Of a stretch of 57,471 bases of DNA, positions 46,533 through 55,976 are shown in pieces. Below the pieces are notes generated by a model that saw only the letters and a list, made by a program, of their open reading frames with translations, was not told where the DNA came from and ran no database searches. The DNA lies in NCBI GenBank assembly GCA_020850225.1, contig JADZFD010000024.1, forward strand, positions 1-57,471. Direction: 5' to 3'. Every line of letters begins with the position of its first letter. Within the stretch, counting starts at the first letter, position 1. Both the position numbers and the translations under genes were made by a program. Source of the stretch: Saprospiraceae bacterium. GTDB taxonomy: Bacteria; Bacteroidota; Bacteroidia; Chitinophagales; Saprospiraceae.

Positions 46533-46562
46533 TTGAATGTTGTTATTAAAAAAGTATATTTG
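46533..46562 (+). promoter_or_regulatory. Promoter of asnB-wecG-sugar transferase
   Basis: TTG at 46533-46535, a 19-bp spacer and TATATTTG at 46555-46562 are a full match to TTG-N19-TAnnTTTG. The ATG is at 46584. Confidence 0.75.
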
Positions 46563-46583
46563 TAATTAATCTCAGAACAGCAC

Positions 46584-48428
46584 ATGTGTGGAATTTTGGG
46601 CTCGGTCAATGTACCAGTTGAAGAGCAGGTTTTGGATTTGATAAGTCATCGGGGTCCCGATGCAGCACACATCAGATCGTATTCACTTACGTCTTGTGAT
46701 GTTACTTTTGCACACAGAAGGCTATCGATTCTGGAGTTGTCCGAAGCCGGTAATCAGCCGATGCAGACAAGTGACGGACAATACAATATTATCTTTAATG
46801 GCGAGATATTCAATCATAAGGATTTAAGGGAACGATTGCCTGAGGTGCATTTCCGGGGAAATTCAGATACAGAATCCATACTCTGTTACCTGGCAAAGAA
46901 AGGCATTGAAGGTTTGCAGGATTTTAATGGTAATTTTGCTTTTGCTTTTCTTGACATTACACATCAGAAACTCTATCTGGCAAGGGATAAATTTGGAGTA
47001 AAGCCACTGTATTATTATCATAATGGAAACAGGTTCGTATTTAGTTCAGAAATCAGGCCTGTTCTATCCCTTATAACAACAACACTGGATAATACTTCAT
47101 TAGCAGAATTGCTAAAACTCAGGTATAATCCTGCGGATAGTACGCTGTATAAGGAAATTAGAAAACTACTTCCCGGGCATTATATGACATTGGATTTAAA
47201 GACAATGGAGATGCATATTCAGCCGATAATAAAGCCCAGGCCTATCCAAAATTTACTAAGCCTACAGCAGGCAGTCAATAGATACGGTGACCTTTTTGAG
47301 CGGGCAGTAGAAAGACAGCTGATGTCAGATGTGCAGATTGGTAGCTTGTTGAGCGGAGGTGTTGATTCGGCTTTAGTCACATACTTTGCTGCCAAAAACA
47401 GCAAGGACAAACTCAAGACATTCACGGTAGGATTTGATGAGGTTAATGAAGTCAATGAATTAAACGATGCACGTATATCTGCCGGTATATTAGGGACAGA
47501 ACATCATGAAGTTGTCATGGATATGAAAACATTCTGGTCAGTATTTGAGGAGGTAGTGCGCATCGTTGAAGAGCCATTAGGGACAACATCATCTATACCT
47601 ATGTATTTTCTCAACAAGGAAGTCGCAAAACATGTAAAAGTAGTACTTACCGGACAGGGTGCAGATGAACCGTTGGGTGGATATGCCCGTTATCAGGGTG
47701 AGATATACAGAAGATATATACCAGCGTTTCTTTTTCAGCTCATCAGTAATTTGGGTTTGAATTTCAAAAATGAAAAAGTAAGGAGGTTTATTCATTCAGC
47801 TGGAGAACAAGATATTGTCAGCCGCCTTGAAAAAACATATGCTTTATTTGATGATGCTCAGATTCAGAAGATGACTGGACTGAAAGATCAATCAAGCTAT
47901 AAAAAGATTGATTATTTTTACAAATTAACCTCGCAACCCTCCCGGTCACCGGTAGAAGCAATGATGTCAGTCGATCTGCACATGAATCTTGCCGATGACC
48001 TGCTGCTATATACGGATAAGGTTTCAATGCATTTTGGCGTAGAAACACGTGTTCCCATACTAGATTTTGAACTGATAGAATATATTGAATCTCTTCCATT
48101 GAAGTATAAAATCCGAAACGGTACCGGCAAGTTTATCCATAAGGAATTTGCCAGGAATGTACTGCCCGAGACCATCGTAAACAGACCCAAGAAAGGGTTC
48201 AAATCGCCGACGAGTCTATGGTTTGAACAAGATTCTGAATATATACTGGAATTACTGACAGCGGATACATCGAATCCTTTTTATCAGATAATTGACAGCA
48301 ATGAGATATACAAAATTGTACAATTACATAAAAGAGGATATAATCAGGAGAAGCAATTGTTTTTACTCCTGTCACTGTTTTTTTGGTTTAAAAATGCTAC
48401 CTTGCTGCCTGATTTCAAAAGCCAATGA
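46584..48428 (+). CDS. asnB: Asparagine synthase (glutamine-hydrolysing) family amidotransferase
   Basis: 614 residues. Cys2 after the initiator Met (MCGILG) is the glutaminase nucleophile; SHRGPDA, AHRRLSILELSEAGNQPM and FNGEIFNHKDLRERL complete that domain (to about residue 200). The synthase domain has the ATP pyrophosphatase loop SGGVDS at 257-262 and LTGQGADEPLGGYARY, with METRVPFLD-like sequence (VETRVPILDFELIEY) further on. In polysaccharide loci such enzymes often amidate a uronic acid carboxylate instead of aspartate. Here asnA exists elsewhere in the window and the next two genes, wecG (4-bp overlap) and the initiating transferase, are polysaccharide genes, which supports a sugar substrate (inference). 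Confidence 0.88.
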   Translation: MCGILGSVNVPVEEQVLDLISHRGPDAAHIRSYSLTSCDVTFAHRRLSILELSEAGNQPMQTSDGQYNIIFNGEIFNHKDLRERLPEVHFRGNSDTESILCYLAKKGIEGLQDFNGNFAFAFLDITHQKLYLARDKFGVKPLYYYHNGNRFVFSSEIRPVLSLITTTLDNTSLAELLKLRYNPADSTLYKEIRKLLPGHYMTLDLKTMEMHIQPIIKPRPIQNLLSLQQAVNRYGDLFERAVERQLMSDVQIGSLLSGGVDSALVTYFAAKNSKDKLKTFTVGFDEVNEVNELNDARISAGILGTEHHEVVMDMKTFWSVFEEVVRIVEEPLGTTSSIPMYFLNKEVAKHVKVVLTGQGADEPLGGYARYQGEIYRRYIPAFLFQLISNLGLNFKNEKVRRFIHSAGEQDIVSRLEKTYALFDDAQIQKMTGLKDQSSYKKIDYFYKLTSQPSRSPVEAMMSVDLHMNLADDLLLYTDKVSMHFGVETRVPILDFELIEYIESLPLKYKIRNGTGKFIHKEFARNVLPETIVNRPKKGFKSPTSLWFEQDSEYILELLTADTSNPFYQIIDSNEIYKIVQLHKRGYNQEKQLFLLLSLFFWFKNATLLPDFKSQ

Positions 48429-49192
48429 AGCCTGAGGATAAAATAGCATTTCTCAATACCTATTATCATAATCTTACGGAGCCTGAGACAATCGGGATTA
48501 TCAAGCGTGCTATTGAGAACAATATACAGATTCACCATACTTCAATCAATGCTGCGAAAGTAGTAGCTATGCAACAGGATAATCAGTTGCTGGCAAGCGT
48601 GAATGATTCTGATATCATCAATATTGATGGTCAGGCCGTCGTGTGGGCAGCACGATTTCTAAATAAGCCGGTAAAGCAAAGAGTAGCAGGTATTGACCTT
48701 ATGAGTAGCTTGGTTGATATGGCTGGTCAGAATGGATTTACTATCTATTTGTTGGGAGCGAAGGAAGAAGTTGTATCCAAACTTGCAGCACAATACAGGG
48801 ATAAGTATGGCGTACAGATTATATCCGGATATCGCAATGGATACTTTACCCAGTACGAAGAAGCCACTGTATTCAGTGATATCTCAGCGAGACGACCGGA
48901 TATGTTGTTCGTTGCCATTTCGTCACCTAAAAAAGAAAATTTACTTTACACATACAAAAAAGAATTAAAATCCGTTAATCTTATAATGGGGGTTGGTGGT
49001 AGCTTTGATGTATTGGCGGGCTACACGCAGCGGGCACCTGTATGGATGCAGAAGTCAGGTTTAGAGTGGTTCTTCAGATTCATTCAGGAACCTGGAAGAA
49101 TGTGGAAACGCTATCTGGTTGGCAATTCCAGATTTATGTATCTGCTTATAAAAGAGAAATTGATGAAGGTAAAAACGGGTATGCATGCATAA
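48425..49192 (+). CDS. WecG/TagA/CpsF family glycosyltransferase (GT26)
   Basis: 255 residues. Family signature: INIDGQAVVWAARFLNKPVKQRVAGIDLM, FTIYLLGAKEEV, RRPDMLFVAISSPKKENLLY, LIMGVGGSFDVLAGYTQRAPVWMQKSGLEWFFRFIQEPGRMWKRYL region. Characterised members transfer ManNAcA (WecG) or ManNAc (TagA) to a lipid-linked GlcNAc. Because wecB and wecC are in this locus, ManNAcA is the most likely donor. Overlaps asnB by 4 bp and the initiating transferase by 8 bp. Peripheral membrane protein. Confidence 0.92.
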   Translation: MKPEDKIAFLNTYYHNLTEPETIGIIKRAIENNIQIHHTSINAAKVVAMQQDNQLLASVNDSDIINIDGQAVVWAARFLNKPVKQRVAGIDLMSSLVDMAGQNGFTIYLLGAKEEVVSKLAAQYRDKYGVQIISGYRNGYFTQYEEATVFSDISARRPDMLFVAISSPKKENLLYTYKKELKSVNLIMGVGGSFDVLAGYTQRAPVWMQKSGLEWFFRFIQEPGRMWKRYLVGNSRFMYLLIKEKLMKVKTGMHA

Positions 49193-50573
49193 AAAATTAC
49201 GGTTAGAGTTAAAACTTTTACTGTTGTTGGTAGATTTTATTGTAATTTCTGCCCTTTTTTACTATTTTCTTTTTTTCAGGTATGACTATCTGTACCAATC
49301 ATGGACATGGAATACGCTGATTCAGATGTTTGATGATCAGTACAAAGCCTATTTTTTGTTACTGGTATGTTGGGTACTTATATCAGAATTTACCAATCTC
49401 TACGGAAGTGCTCGTTTTGTAAGGTTTATATACTATATCAGCAGGAGTTTGTATCAACTGTTGCTGTTTTCATTTATTCTCTATACTGTGTCCGGTATTA
49501 AAAGTGAAAGTCTGTTTACCAATAAGCAGTCTATATTGTTTGTTGGAATTCTTGGATTATATATCATAGCTTCGAGGACTTTTATTTTTTACTTCAATAA
49601 AGCATATTTCAAAAAAGGGTATAATTCCAAGAACCTGATTATCGTTGGCAACAATGACAATACCAGTGTAGTAACCAATCTGATTCATGAACGCAAAAAT
49701 TTCGGGCTGATATTAAGAGAAGTTTTTGACAGGGACAATCTTCAGTTATCTGATGTGACCGATTATCTGGCAGAGCATAAAATTGACTATGCTTATATCT
49801 GTTTAGGGAGTAATATGGACAATGCCATGATTCAAAAATTATCTGAATTGTTTGAAGATCATTATATTACAGTTGGGTTTATTCCGGATACTTCTCAGGA
49901 GATAACAAATAGTATGGACTTTATGTATCTGGACTCATTCCCGATTCAGACTTATAAAAAATATCCATTGGATAACTCATTCAACCAAATTTTAAAACGT
50001 CTTTTTGATGTGTTATTTAGTTTGCTGATGCTTGTATTAGTACTTTGGTGGTTATTGCCTCTACTGGCTGTAGTCTTGCTGATTACACAAGGATATCCAA
50101 TTATCTTTGTTCAACGCCGGAATGGCCTCAATGGCAAGGAATTTGATTGTTATAAGTTCAGAACCATGCGTGCGGACAGACATAATAACAGGAAGCCGAC
50201 AGAAAAAAATGATCCCAGGGTTACGAAGTTCGGGAAAATACTGCGGGTAACGAGCCTCGATGAATTACCACAATTTTTTAATGTTCTCAAAGGAGATATG
50301 TCCGTGGTAGGTCCCCGGCCTCATATGGTTTCCGAAAATGAATCTTATTCTGAAGTCATCAAGAGATATGCACTTCGCCACTATGTAAAACCGGGAATCA
50401 CCGGATTAGCGCAAATCAGAGGATACAGAGGGGCAATAGAATGTAACGAAGATATGGAAATGCGGATCAGAACTGATATCTATTATGTAAGAAACTGGTC
50501 GTTTCTACTGGATATGTACATTATTTACAGAACTGTAAGGCTGATGATTGTCGGAGATGAAAATGCTATCTGA
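49185..50573 (+). CDS. Initiating polyprenyl glycosyl-phosphotransferase (WcaJ/WbaP-like)
   Basis: 462 residues. Four to five N-terminal transmembrane helices (to about 145), a CoA-binding-3-like middle region (about 145-260), a further membrane segment near 275-305, and a C-terminal bacterial sugar transferase domain: PIIFVQRRNGLNGKEFDCYKFRTM, NDPRVTKFGKILRVTSLDELPQFFNVLKGDMSVVGPRP, VKPGITGLAQIRGYRG. It transfers sugar-1-phosphate from a UDP-sugar to undecaprenyl phosphate, the first step of repeat-unit assembly. Last gene of the asnB operon. Which sugar it uses is unknown; GlcNAc-1-P would fit the WecG partner. Confidence 0.93.
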   Translation: MHKKLRLELKLLLLLVDFIVISALFYYFLFFRYDYLYQSWTWNTLIQMFDDQYKAYFLLLVCWVLISEFTNLYGSARFVRFIYYISRSLYQLLLFSFILYTVSGIKSESLFTNKQSILFVGILGLYIIASRTFIFYFNKAYFKKGYNSKNLIIVGNNDNTSVVTNLIHERKNFGLILREVFDRDNLQLSDVTDYLAEHKIDYAYICLGSNMDNAMIQKLSELFEDHYITVGFIPDTSQEITNSMDFMYLDSFPIQTYKKYPLDNSFNQILKRLFDVLFSLLMLVLVLWWLLPLLAVVLLITQGYPIIFVQRRNGLNGKEFDCYKFRTMRADRHNNRKPTEKNDPRVTKFGKILRVTSLDELPQFFNVLKGDMSVVGPRPHMVSENESYSEVIKRYALRHYVKPGITGLAQIRGYRGAIECNEDMEMRIRTDIYYVRNWSFLLDMYIIYRTVRLMIVGDENAI

Positions 50574-50847
50574 TGCCTTACTTCAGGGTATAAAATGCCA
50601 ATTAAATTTTGAGTTAGGTCAAATATTTCTGTGGATAGATGTTGTATCAATTCCATTTAATCTATATACTCCAATCTTCAGGTGCATATAGTCAATAATC
50701 AAACATCGTAATCTGAAAATACATTAGGTAATCTTCAATCTGTCATTCTCATGACTTAATAAATCGTTTTTTATCAGTATCAGTCTACTTATTGTTATAT
50801 TTTTATATTTTTAGCCCATTATATTAAGTTAAACATTAAATGAAGAT

Positions 50848-53800
50848 ATGATTAATAGATTTTTACCTGGTTTAATCTTGTTGTTTTTCTTTAATATTGG
50901 TTATGCACAGCAATTCTTCCATAGAACGGATGAATCAAAAATTCACCTGCGCAGTACCGATGAAAGAACGATTATTCCTGAAAAGTATGATGTGTATAGT
51001 TTGGATATGCAGGCTATGAAAGGTTATCTGCAGGATGCACCTATGGAGTTTTTAGCGAAACAGGGGCTGAAAGTACAGATACCTGTATCAGACGGAACAT
51101 TCATGTGGTTTGAAGTATTCGAATCCCCGGTCATGGAATCTGAAATTGCCGCCCGATATCCGTCTATCAAATCATACAAAGCCTATGGTGTACACGACAG
51201 ATCGCTGAATATGAGAATGGCCTTGAGTCCGCAGGGATTTTATGCAGCTATTAATACGCTTGAAGGTGAAATATATATCGACCCGTATTCAGAAGAAAAT
51301 ATCCGGGATTACATCGTTTACAAAACGGCAGATGTGAAGACAGAACTGCTCCCCAATGTACCTTTATGTGGTGTAGAACATGAGCCCAGACCAGATTTCA
51401 ATGGCATTCAGCATATAGTTAACAGAACGGATAATGTCGTAATCCGTGAATACAGACTTGCAATGGCCTGTACCGGAGAATGGGGAAGTGCACGCAGAAG
51501 AGGCACGGTCGAAACTTGTTTGGCAGATATCAATACGATGATTAACAGGTTGAATTCAATTTTTGAAAGAGAAGTCGCTGTACGGTTTAAGATTATCAAT
51601 AATAATGATAAACTTATTTTTTTGGATCCGAACGGAGATCCGTATGAAGATGCTGCCGAAGGCGGAAAGATTGTTTATAGAAATACAGATATTTTAAACA
51701 AACTGCTACCTCAAGGTAAAGACGAATATGATGCAGGACACGTTTTGGCAGTATGTTTTGATGTCGGAGGTGTAGTAGCAGGTGGTGCCTGCAATACTTC
51801 CAATAAAGGTAATGGTGTAACCTGTAATACCAATAACGACCTTACCGGCGGAGTTATAAATATTATGGCTCATGAGGTCGGTCACCAGTTTGACGCATCT
51901 CATACCTGGAACCGATGTCCCGGTATTGAAGGTCAAAGAGCCGGCAACTGGGCATATGAACCCGGAAGTGGATCAACTATATTGTCCTATTCAGGTGCAT
52001 GTGGAAATGATAACGTGCCCGGAGGAAAAGATGAATACTATCACGTGGGTTCCTTGATTCAGATGTTTGCTAAAACAACTCCGGGTGGTGTCGCCTATAA
52101 CTGCGCAACCAAAATACCTACGGATAATCATCAGCCCGTAGCTTATGTACCTGCTGAGAAATACATTATACCAATAGGTACACCTTTTTTCCTGACAGGA
52201 TCAGGAGAGGACGAAGATGGTGATGCACTTACGTATTGTTGGGAACAGTTCGACTTAGGACCGTCTATACCTTTGGGGACATCAGATAATCCTGAAGGCC
52301 CGATATTCAGGTCATATAAGCCGGAAAAAAACGCAAATCTCCGTTTTTTTCCTAAACCGGCTTCTATTTTGACAGGACAGATAAGCGAGAAAACAGAGCC
52401 TATGCCTACAGTTGCACGTACCCTTAATTTTAAATTTACTGTTAGGGACAATAATCCGGTATCCGAAGGTGTCGTTTGGAAAGATTATAGCTTGGAAGTG
52501 ACGGATAAGGCAGGACCTTTCAAACTAACCTACCCGGAAACTGCTCAGCAGTTTAAAGTCGGGCAATTGATAACTGTGAAATGGGATGTTGCTAACACGG
52601 ATAAGGCACCAGTTAACTGTAAAAAAGTAAATATTTATGCTTCCTATAATGCAGCTATCCGGGATGATGACCCGAATCTGATTCCATTAGCATTGGGTGT
52701 TGACAATAATGGAGCATATATCATCCGAATTCCCGAAAAGAAGACCAACCTGTTAAGGATCATCGTTAAAGCCGCAGATCACATTATCCTGACTTCATCT
52801 GCAGCACCTTCCAAAGTCGTAGCAGCTACAGAACCGGAAGTATACGCTGCTGCTGATGCCGGAAGTATTTATATCTGTCAGCCGGATATAGCTCAGATTA
52901 ACTATCAGACTACCGGACTTGGTGGTTTTGAAGGAGATTTGCGCTTTACTATTATTGAAGACAGTCTTCCTAAGGGTATAAAGGCTACATTTAATTCAGA
53001 ACTTGTTAAAGCAGGAGATAACAACCTTCTCGTACTGAATACAGATCATGTCATCGGGTATCAGTCAGGTAAGGTAGTGGTATTAGCAGTCGCGGATGGA
53101 CAGGATACAATCATTATGACAACGAATGTAGTAATCGAAGGAGGCAACATTAATCATATTCAAACGATTACCCCTGTCAACGGATCAAGCGGTATTACGG
53201 GCGATATCCGATTTAACTGGAACAGTAAGCCGGATGCTATTCAATATGAGATTGAAATAGCAACCAATCCCGATTTTTCAGATCCTTTTATTTTTGAAAA
53301 ATTAATTACTCAGGACACCTTCTACAATATTAAAAATTTTGTTGATAAAGCCACCATTTACTATTGGAGGGTTAGAGCATATAATAATTGTAAATCCGGA
53401 GAATGGTCAGAGATACAGGCATTTATCACCGATGCTCAATCATGTGTTGTATACAAGTCGGGACTTTTGAACGAGCTAATATCTACAGCAGCAAATGCAA
53501 AAGCTGAAATCAAACTTGATATTGCGGAATCCGGAATTGTCAGTGATTTGAATATCAGTCTCATAAAAGCATCGCATAGCCGGTTACAGGATATATCGGC
53601 ATATCTGGTAAGCCCATCAGGAAAAGAAGCAACCTTATGGCATAAACAGTGTGGTAACCAACAGAATATCAATGTCAGACTGGACGATCAGTCTCGAGAT
53701 TTCTTCCAGTGCCCGGTTAATACAGGTAAGCTGTACAGAACGGATGTTGTCAAAGGAGCAGATAAATTGTCTGTTTTAAATGACGAGCAGATGCATGGAA

Positions 53801-54495
53801 CTTGGACATTAAGGTTGGAGGATAGTTTTTCTGGTAGTGGTGGCAGGTTTCAGGAATTTAATATGGAGATTTGCGCCTATATACAGGTACAAAGTCCTTA
53901 CTTAGTGACTAACAAAAGGCTGGAGATACATCCGGGTGATCAGTTGAACATAACCCAAAATCTACTGGAATCTCTGGATAATGACAATACAGCCGCTGAA
54001 CTCATATACAGGATTGTTAAGTTGCCAGCTTATGGTGCAATCAGATACAACGGACTACCTGTAAAAGTAGGGGATACATTCACACAGGAAGATCTGAATA
54101 ATGACAGGATTCGCTATGTAGCTGATGCAGATTATGAAGGTGAAACCTACTTCTCATTTACGGTGACAGATGGCAAGGCCGGATGGATAGGTATTACACA
54201 TTTTGAGATTCTTATCGACCAGAGTATACCAGTTAAGGCTAATGATATCATTTCGGGTAAGGATGTATACGTCTATCCTAACCCCGTCAGCGAACAGTTG
54301 AATGTTGTCGTCAATGGCAGTGCTGCTATGCTCAAAAACTATATCGTGACAGACCTCTCCGGAAGGATTGTTTTAAAAGGTGATTTGTCCGGAGTACTTA
54401 CAAAAATCAATATTCAGTCATTGGATCAGGGAATTTACATCCTTAAACTGATGAATCACAATGTTTCAATAAGTAAGAAGATAGTTCGTATGTAA
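50848..54495 (+). CDS. Reprolysin-like secreted zinc metallopeptidase with P-domain, cadherin-like domain and T9SS sorting domain
   Basis: 1215 residues. Signal peptide 1-20 (IGYAQ). A propeptide-like region is followed by the metallopeptidase domain with the zinc motif HEVGHQFDASH (His342, Glu343, His346, His352), the metzincin HExxHxxxxxH pattern. Later come Ig-like regions around 440-760, a fibronectin type III-like domain near 770-860 (NWNSKPDAIQYEIEIATNPDFSD), a proprotein-convertase P-domain-like region (about 861-1010, SDLNISLIKASHSRLQDISAYLVSPSG), a cadherin/CSPG-like repeat (about 1020-1125) and a T9SS type A domain (about 1145-1215, VYPNPVSEQLNVVV). Predicted surface or released protease for protein degradation. 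Monocistronic, closed by a clear terminator. Confidence 0.92.
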   Translation: MINRFLPGLILLFFFNIGYAQQFFHRTDESKIHLRSTDERTIIPEKYDVYSLDMQAMKGYLQDAPMEFLAKQGLKVQIPVSDGTFMWFEVFESPVMESEIAARYPSIKSYKAYGVHDRSLNMRMALSPQGFYAAINTLEGEIYIDPYSEENIRDYIVYKTADVKTELLPNVPLCGVEHEPRPDFNGIQHIVNRTDNVVIREYRLAMACTGEWGSARRRGTVETCLADINTMINRLNSIFEREVAVRFKIINNNDKLIFLDPNGDPYEDAAEGGKIVYRNTDILNKLLPQGKDEYDAGHVLAVCFDVGGVVAGGACNTSNKGNGVTCNTNNDLTGGVINIMAHEVGHQFDASHTWNRCPGIEGQRAGNWAYEPGSGSTILSYSGACGNDNVPGGKDEYYHVGSLIQMFAKTTPGGVAYNCATKIPTDNHQPVAYVPAEKYIIPIGTPFFLTGSGEDEDGDALTYCWEQFDLGPSIPLGTSDNPEGPIFRSYKPEKNANLRFFPKPASILTGQISEKTEPMPTVARTLNFKFTVRDNNPVSEGVVWKDYSLEVTDKAGPFKLTYPETAQQFKVGQLITVKWDVANTDKAPVNCKKVNIYASYNAAIRDDDPNLIPLALGVDNNGAYIIRIPEKKTNLLRIIVKAADHIILTSSAAPSKVVAATEPEVYAAADAGSIYICQPDIAQINYQTTGLGGFEGDLRFTIIEDSLPKGIKATFNSELVKAGDNNLLVLNTDHVIGYQSGKVVVLAVADGQDTIIMTTNVVIEGGNINHIQTITPVNGSSGITGDIRFNWNSKPDAIQYEIEIATNPDFSDPFIFEKLITQDTFYNIKNFVDKATIYYWRVRAYNNCKSGEWSEIQAFITDAQSCVVYKSGLLNELISTAANAKAEIKLDIAESGIVSDLNISLIKASHSRLQDISAYLVSPSGKEATLWHKQCGNQQNINVRLDDQSRDFFQCPVNTGKLYRTDVVKGADKLSVLNDEQMHGTWTLRLEDSFSGSGGRFQEFNMEICAYIQVQSPYLVTNKRLEIHPGDQLNITQNLLESLDNDNTAAELIYRIVKLPAYGAIRYNGLPVKVGDTFTQEDLNNDRIRYVADADYEGETYFSFTVTDGKAGWIGITHFEILIDQSIPVKANDIISGKDVYVYPNPVSEQLNVVVNGSAAMLKNYIVTDLSGRIVLKGDLSGVLTKINIQSLDQGIYILKLMNHNVSISKKIVRM

Positions 54496-54518
54496 TCGAC
54501 TGCAACTCATTAATATAT

Positions 54519-54560
54519 AAAAAACGGTATAGGACTGATAATATTCTTATACCGTTTTTT
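54519..54560. terminator. Bidirectional intrinsic terminator after the metallopeptidase gene
   Basis: A 13-bp perfect inverted repeat (AAAAAACGGTATA/TATACCGTTTTTT) surrounds a 16-base loop. The A-run on one side and the T-run on the other make it functional in both directions; it lies between the plus-strand peptidase gene and the minus-strand barrel gene. Confidence 0.8.
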
Positions 54561-54650
54561 ATATTCATTATCAGATATTGCAATTTCAATGTACATCGGA
54601 TCAAACCTGTAATATTGAACTTTGAAATTTGATGAAAGACAGTATATTTC

Positions 54651-55247
54651 TTATTTATTGATTACCAGGTTAAGTTTGATACCGGTATCCAGTAATCTTT
54701 CCGGATATTTGTCTTTGTGTGACAAAATCAAACCATGGAAATTCATGTAAGGATTTAATTGTATCGAAAAACTGTTACTAACAGCCATTTCAAATCCTGC
54801 TCCAATAGATGCACCTAATCCGGACTGATCGGTTATTTGATTATGTTTAGTTACATCGATATCTCCGGTAAACCCTCCGGTAATGAAAAAATACTTGCTC
54901 AGATTCATCCTGAGATATAACGGTATATAAATCATCTGTAAAGCATATGATTTGGGTGCCAGGTTTATACCCGGATAAAAAGCTGGTGTTATGACCACAC
55001 TATTGTTATACCAGTTTATACTTGTATGCAGATGTATAATGTCATTCATTTTTCTATTGTAGATTACTCCCAGGGTATAACCCGTAAGTATGTCATAGGA
55101 AGCATCTCCATCCAATGATTGTTTAAGAATGGTACCTTTTCCAATACCTGTACTTATTCCGTAAGAATTTATTTGGGCGATAGTAATCGTAATTGTTCCA
55201 CAAAAGCAACACAATGTAATACAAAAATACATTAACCATTTATTCAT
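54651..55247 (-). CDS. Outer-membrane beta-barrel protein (PorT/OmpX-like)
   Basis: 198 residues. Signal peptide to about residue 25 (ITIAQ). The rest consists of alternating amphipathic strands (YSIDILTGYTLGVIYNRKMND-like patterns, LYLRMNLSKYFFITGGFTGDID, LGASIGAGFEMAVSNSFSIQLNPYMNFHG) that fit an eight-strand barrel of the outer membrane beta-barrel domain family (PF13568) common in Bacteroidota. Its ATG overlaps the end of the upstream HAD gene by 8 bp. Function unknown. Confidence 0.75.
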   Translation of the reverse strand: MNKWLMYFCITLCCFCGTITITIAQINSYGISTGIGKGTILKQSLDGDASYDILTGYTLGVIYNRKMNDIIHLHTSINWYNNSVVITPAFYPGINLAPKSYALQMIYIPLYLRMNLSKYFFITGGFTGDIDVTKHNQITDQSGLGASIGAGFEMAVSNSFSIQLNPYMNFHGLILSHKDKYPERLLDTGIKLNLVINK

Positions 55248-55974
55248 ATGAATACGCCTTTATAGATTGACTTGAATTTATATTGAACAGGTGTAAAGTA
55301 TCCAGTATATCTTCGTAGCAATAAAATTTTGGATCTGTAATAACGACATCTACCTTTTCGTGTATCCAGGTAGAATGAAATGGAATATGAATGGCATATG
55401 ATCCGCATTCCAGTACGGGAAGGATATCAGATTTCAGAGAGTTGCCAATCATAACAAATTCTTCAGGCTGAATATCGAGCAGTCTGTGAATTCGCTGATA
55501 TTCGATTTGTTTTTTTTCTGATACTACCTCGATGTGATGAAAATAGTCCAGTAGTCCCGATTTCTGTAGTTTCCTTTCCTGATCGAGCAAATCTCCTTTG
55601 GTGATGACGATGATCTTGTATTTTCGGTATAGTTTTTCCAGAACCTTTTGCGTATTGCTGAGTAATTCAACAGGTTGGTTAAGTTGATGCCGACCCAATT
55701 CAATGATTTTTCCGACTATGTGGACTGGCAAATTGTTTCCTGCCATATGTAGTGCTGTTTCGAGCATTGACAGCACAAATGCCTTGACTCCATAACCGTA
55801 TATCTCCAGATTGGCAATCTCAGTTGCCAATAATTCTTTTGCCAGCTCATCAGCAGATGCATAATCGGCCATAAGTTGAAAAAATGCTTCTTCTGCATCT
55901 CTGAAATAGGTCTCATTGACCCAAAGTGTATCATCGGCATCAAATCCGATAACTTTAATATTTTCTAATGACAT
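55240..55974 (-). CDS. HAD-superfamily hydrolase
   Basis: 244 residues. Motif I is FDADDTLW with catalytic Asp12 and Asp14, motif II is VITKGD (Thr then Lys), motif III Lys lies in SEKKQIEYQRI, and motif IV is VMIGNSLKSDILPVLECG. A helical cap (about 20-95) follows motif I. Such enzymes dephosphorylate small metabolites; the cap type suggests the HAD IA/YjjG-like group, substrate unknown. It overlaps the barrel gene downstream and has a duplicated 37-bp sequence in its upstream region. Confidence 0.88.
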   Translation of the reverse strand: MSLENIKVIGFDADDTLWVNETYFRDAEEAFFQLMADYASADELAKELLATEIANLEIYGYGVKAFVLSMLETALHMAGNNLPVHIVGKIIELGRHQLNQPVELLSNTQKVLEKLYRKYKIIVITKGDLLDQERKLQKSGLLDYFHHIEVVSEKKQIEYQRIHRLLDIQPEEFVMIGNSLKSDILPVLECGSYAIHIPFHSTWIHEKVDVVITDPKFYCYEDILDTLHLFNINSSQSIKAYSYE

Positions 55975-55976
55975 AC

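Noticed and set aside
35904-50573. Genomic island or mobile origin of the polysaccharide locus
   Set aside because: Base composition and promoter type look like the rest of the window, and no integrase, transposase, tRNA or terminal repeat is present; horizontal transfer cannot be excluded but is not shown.
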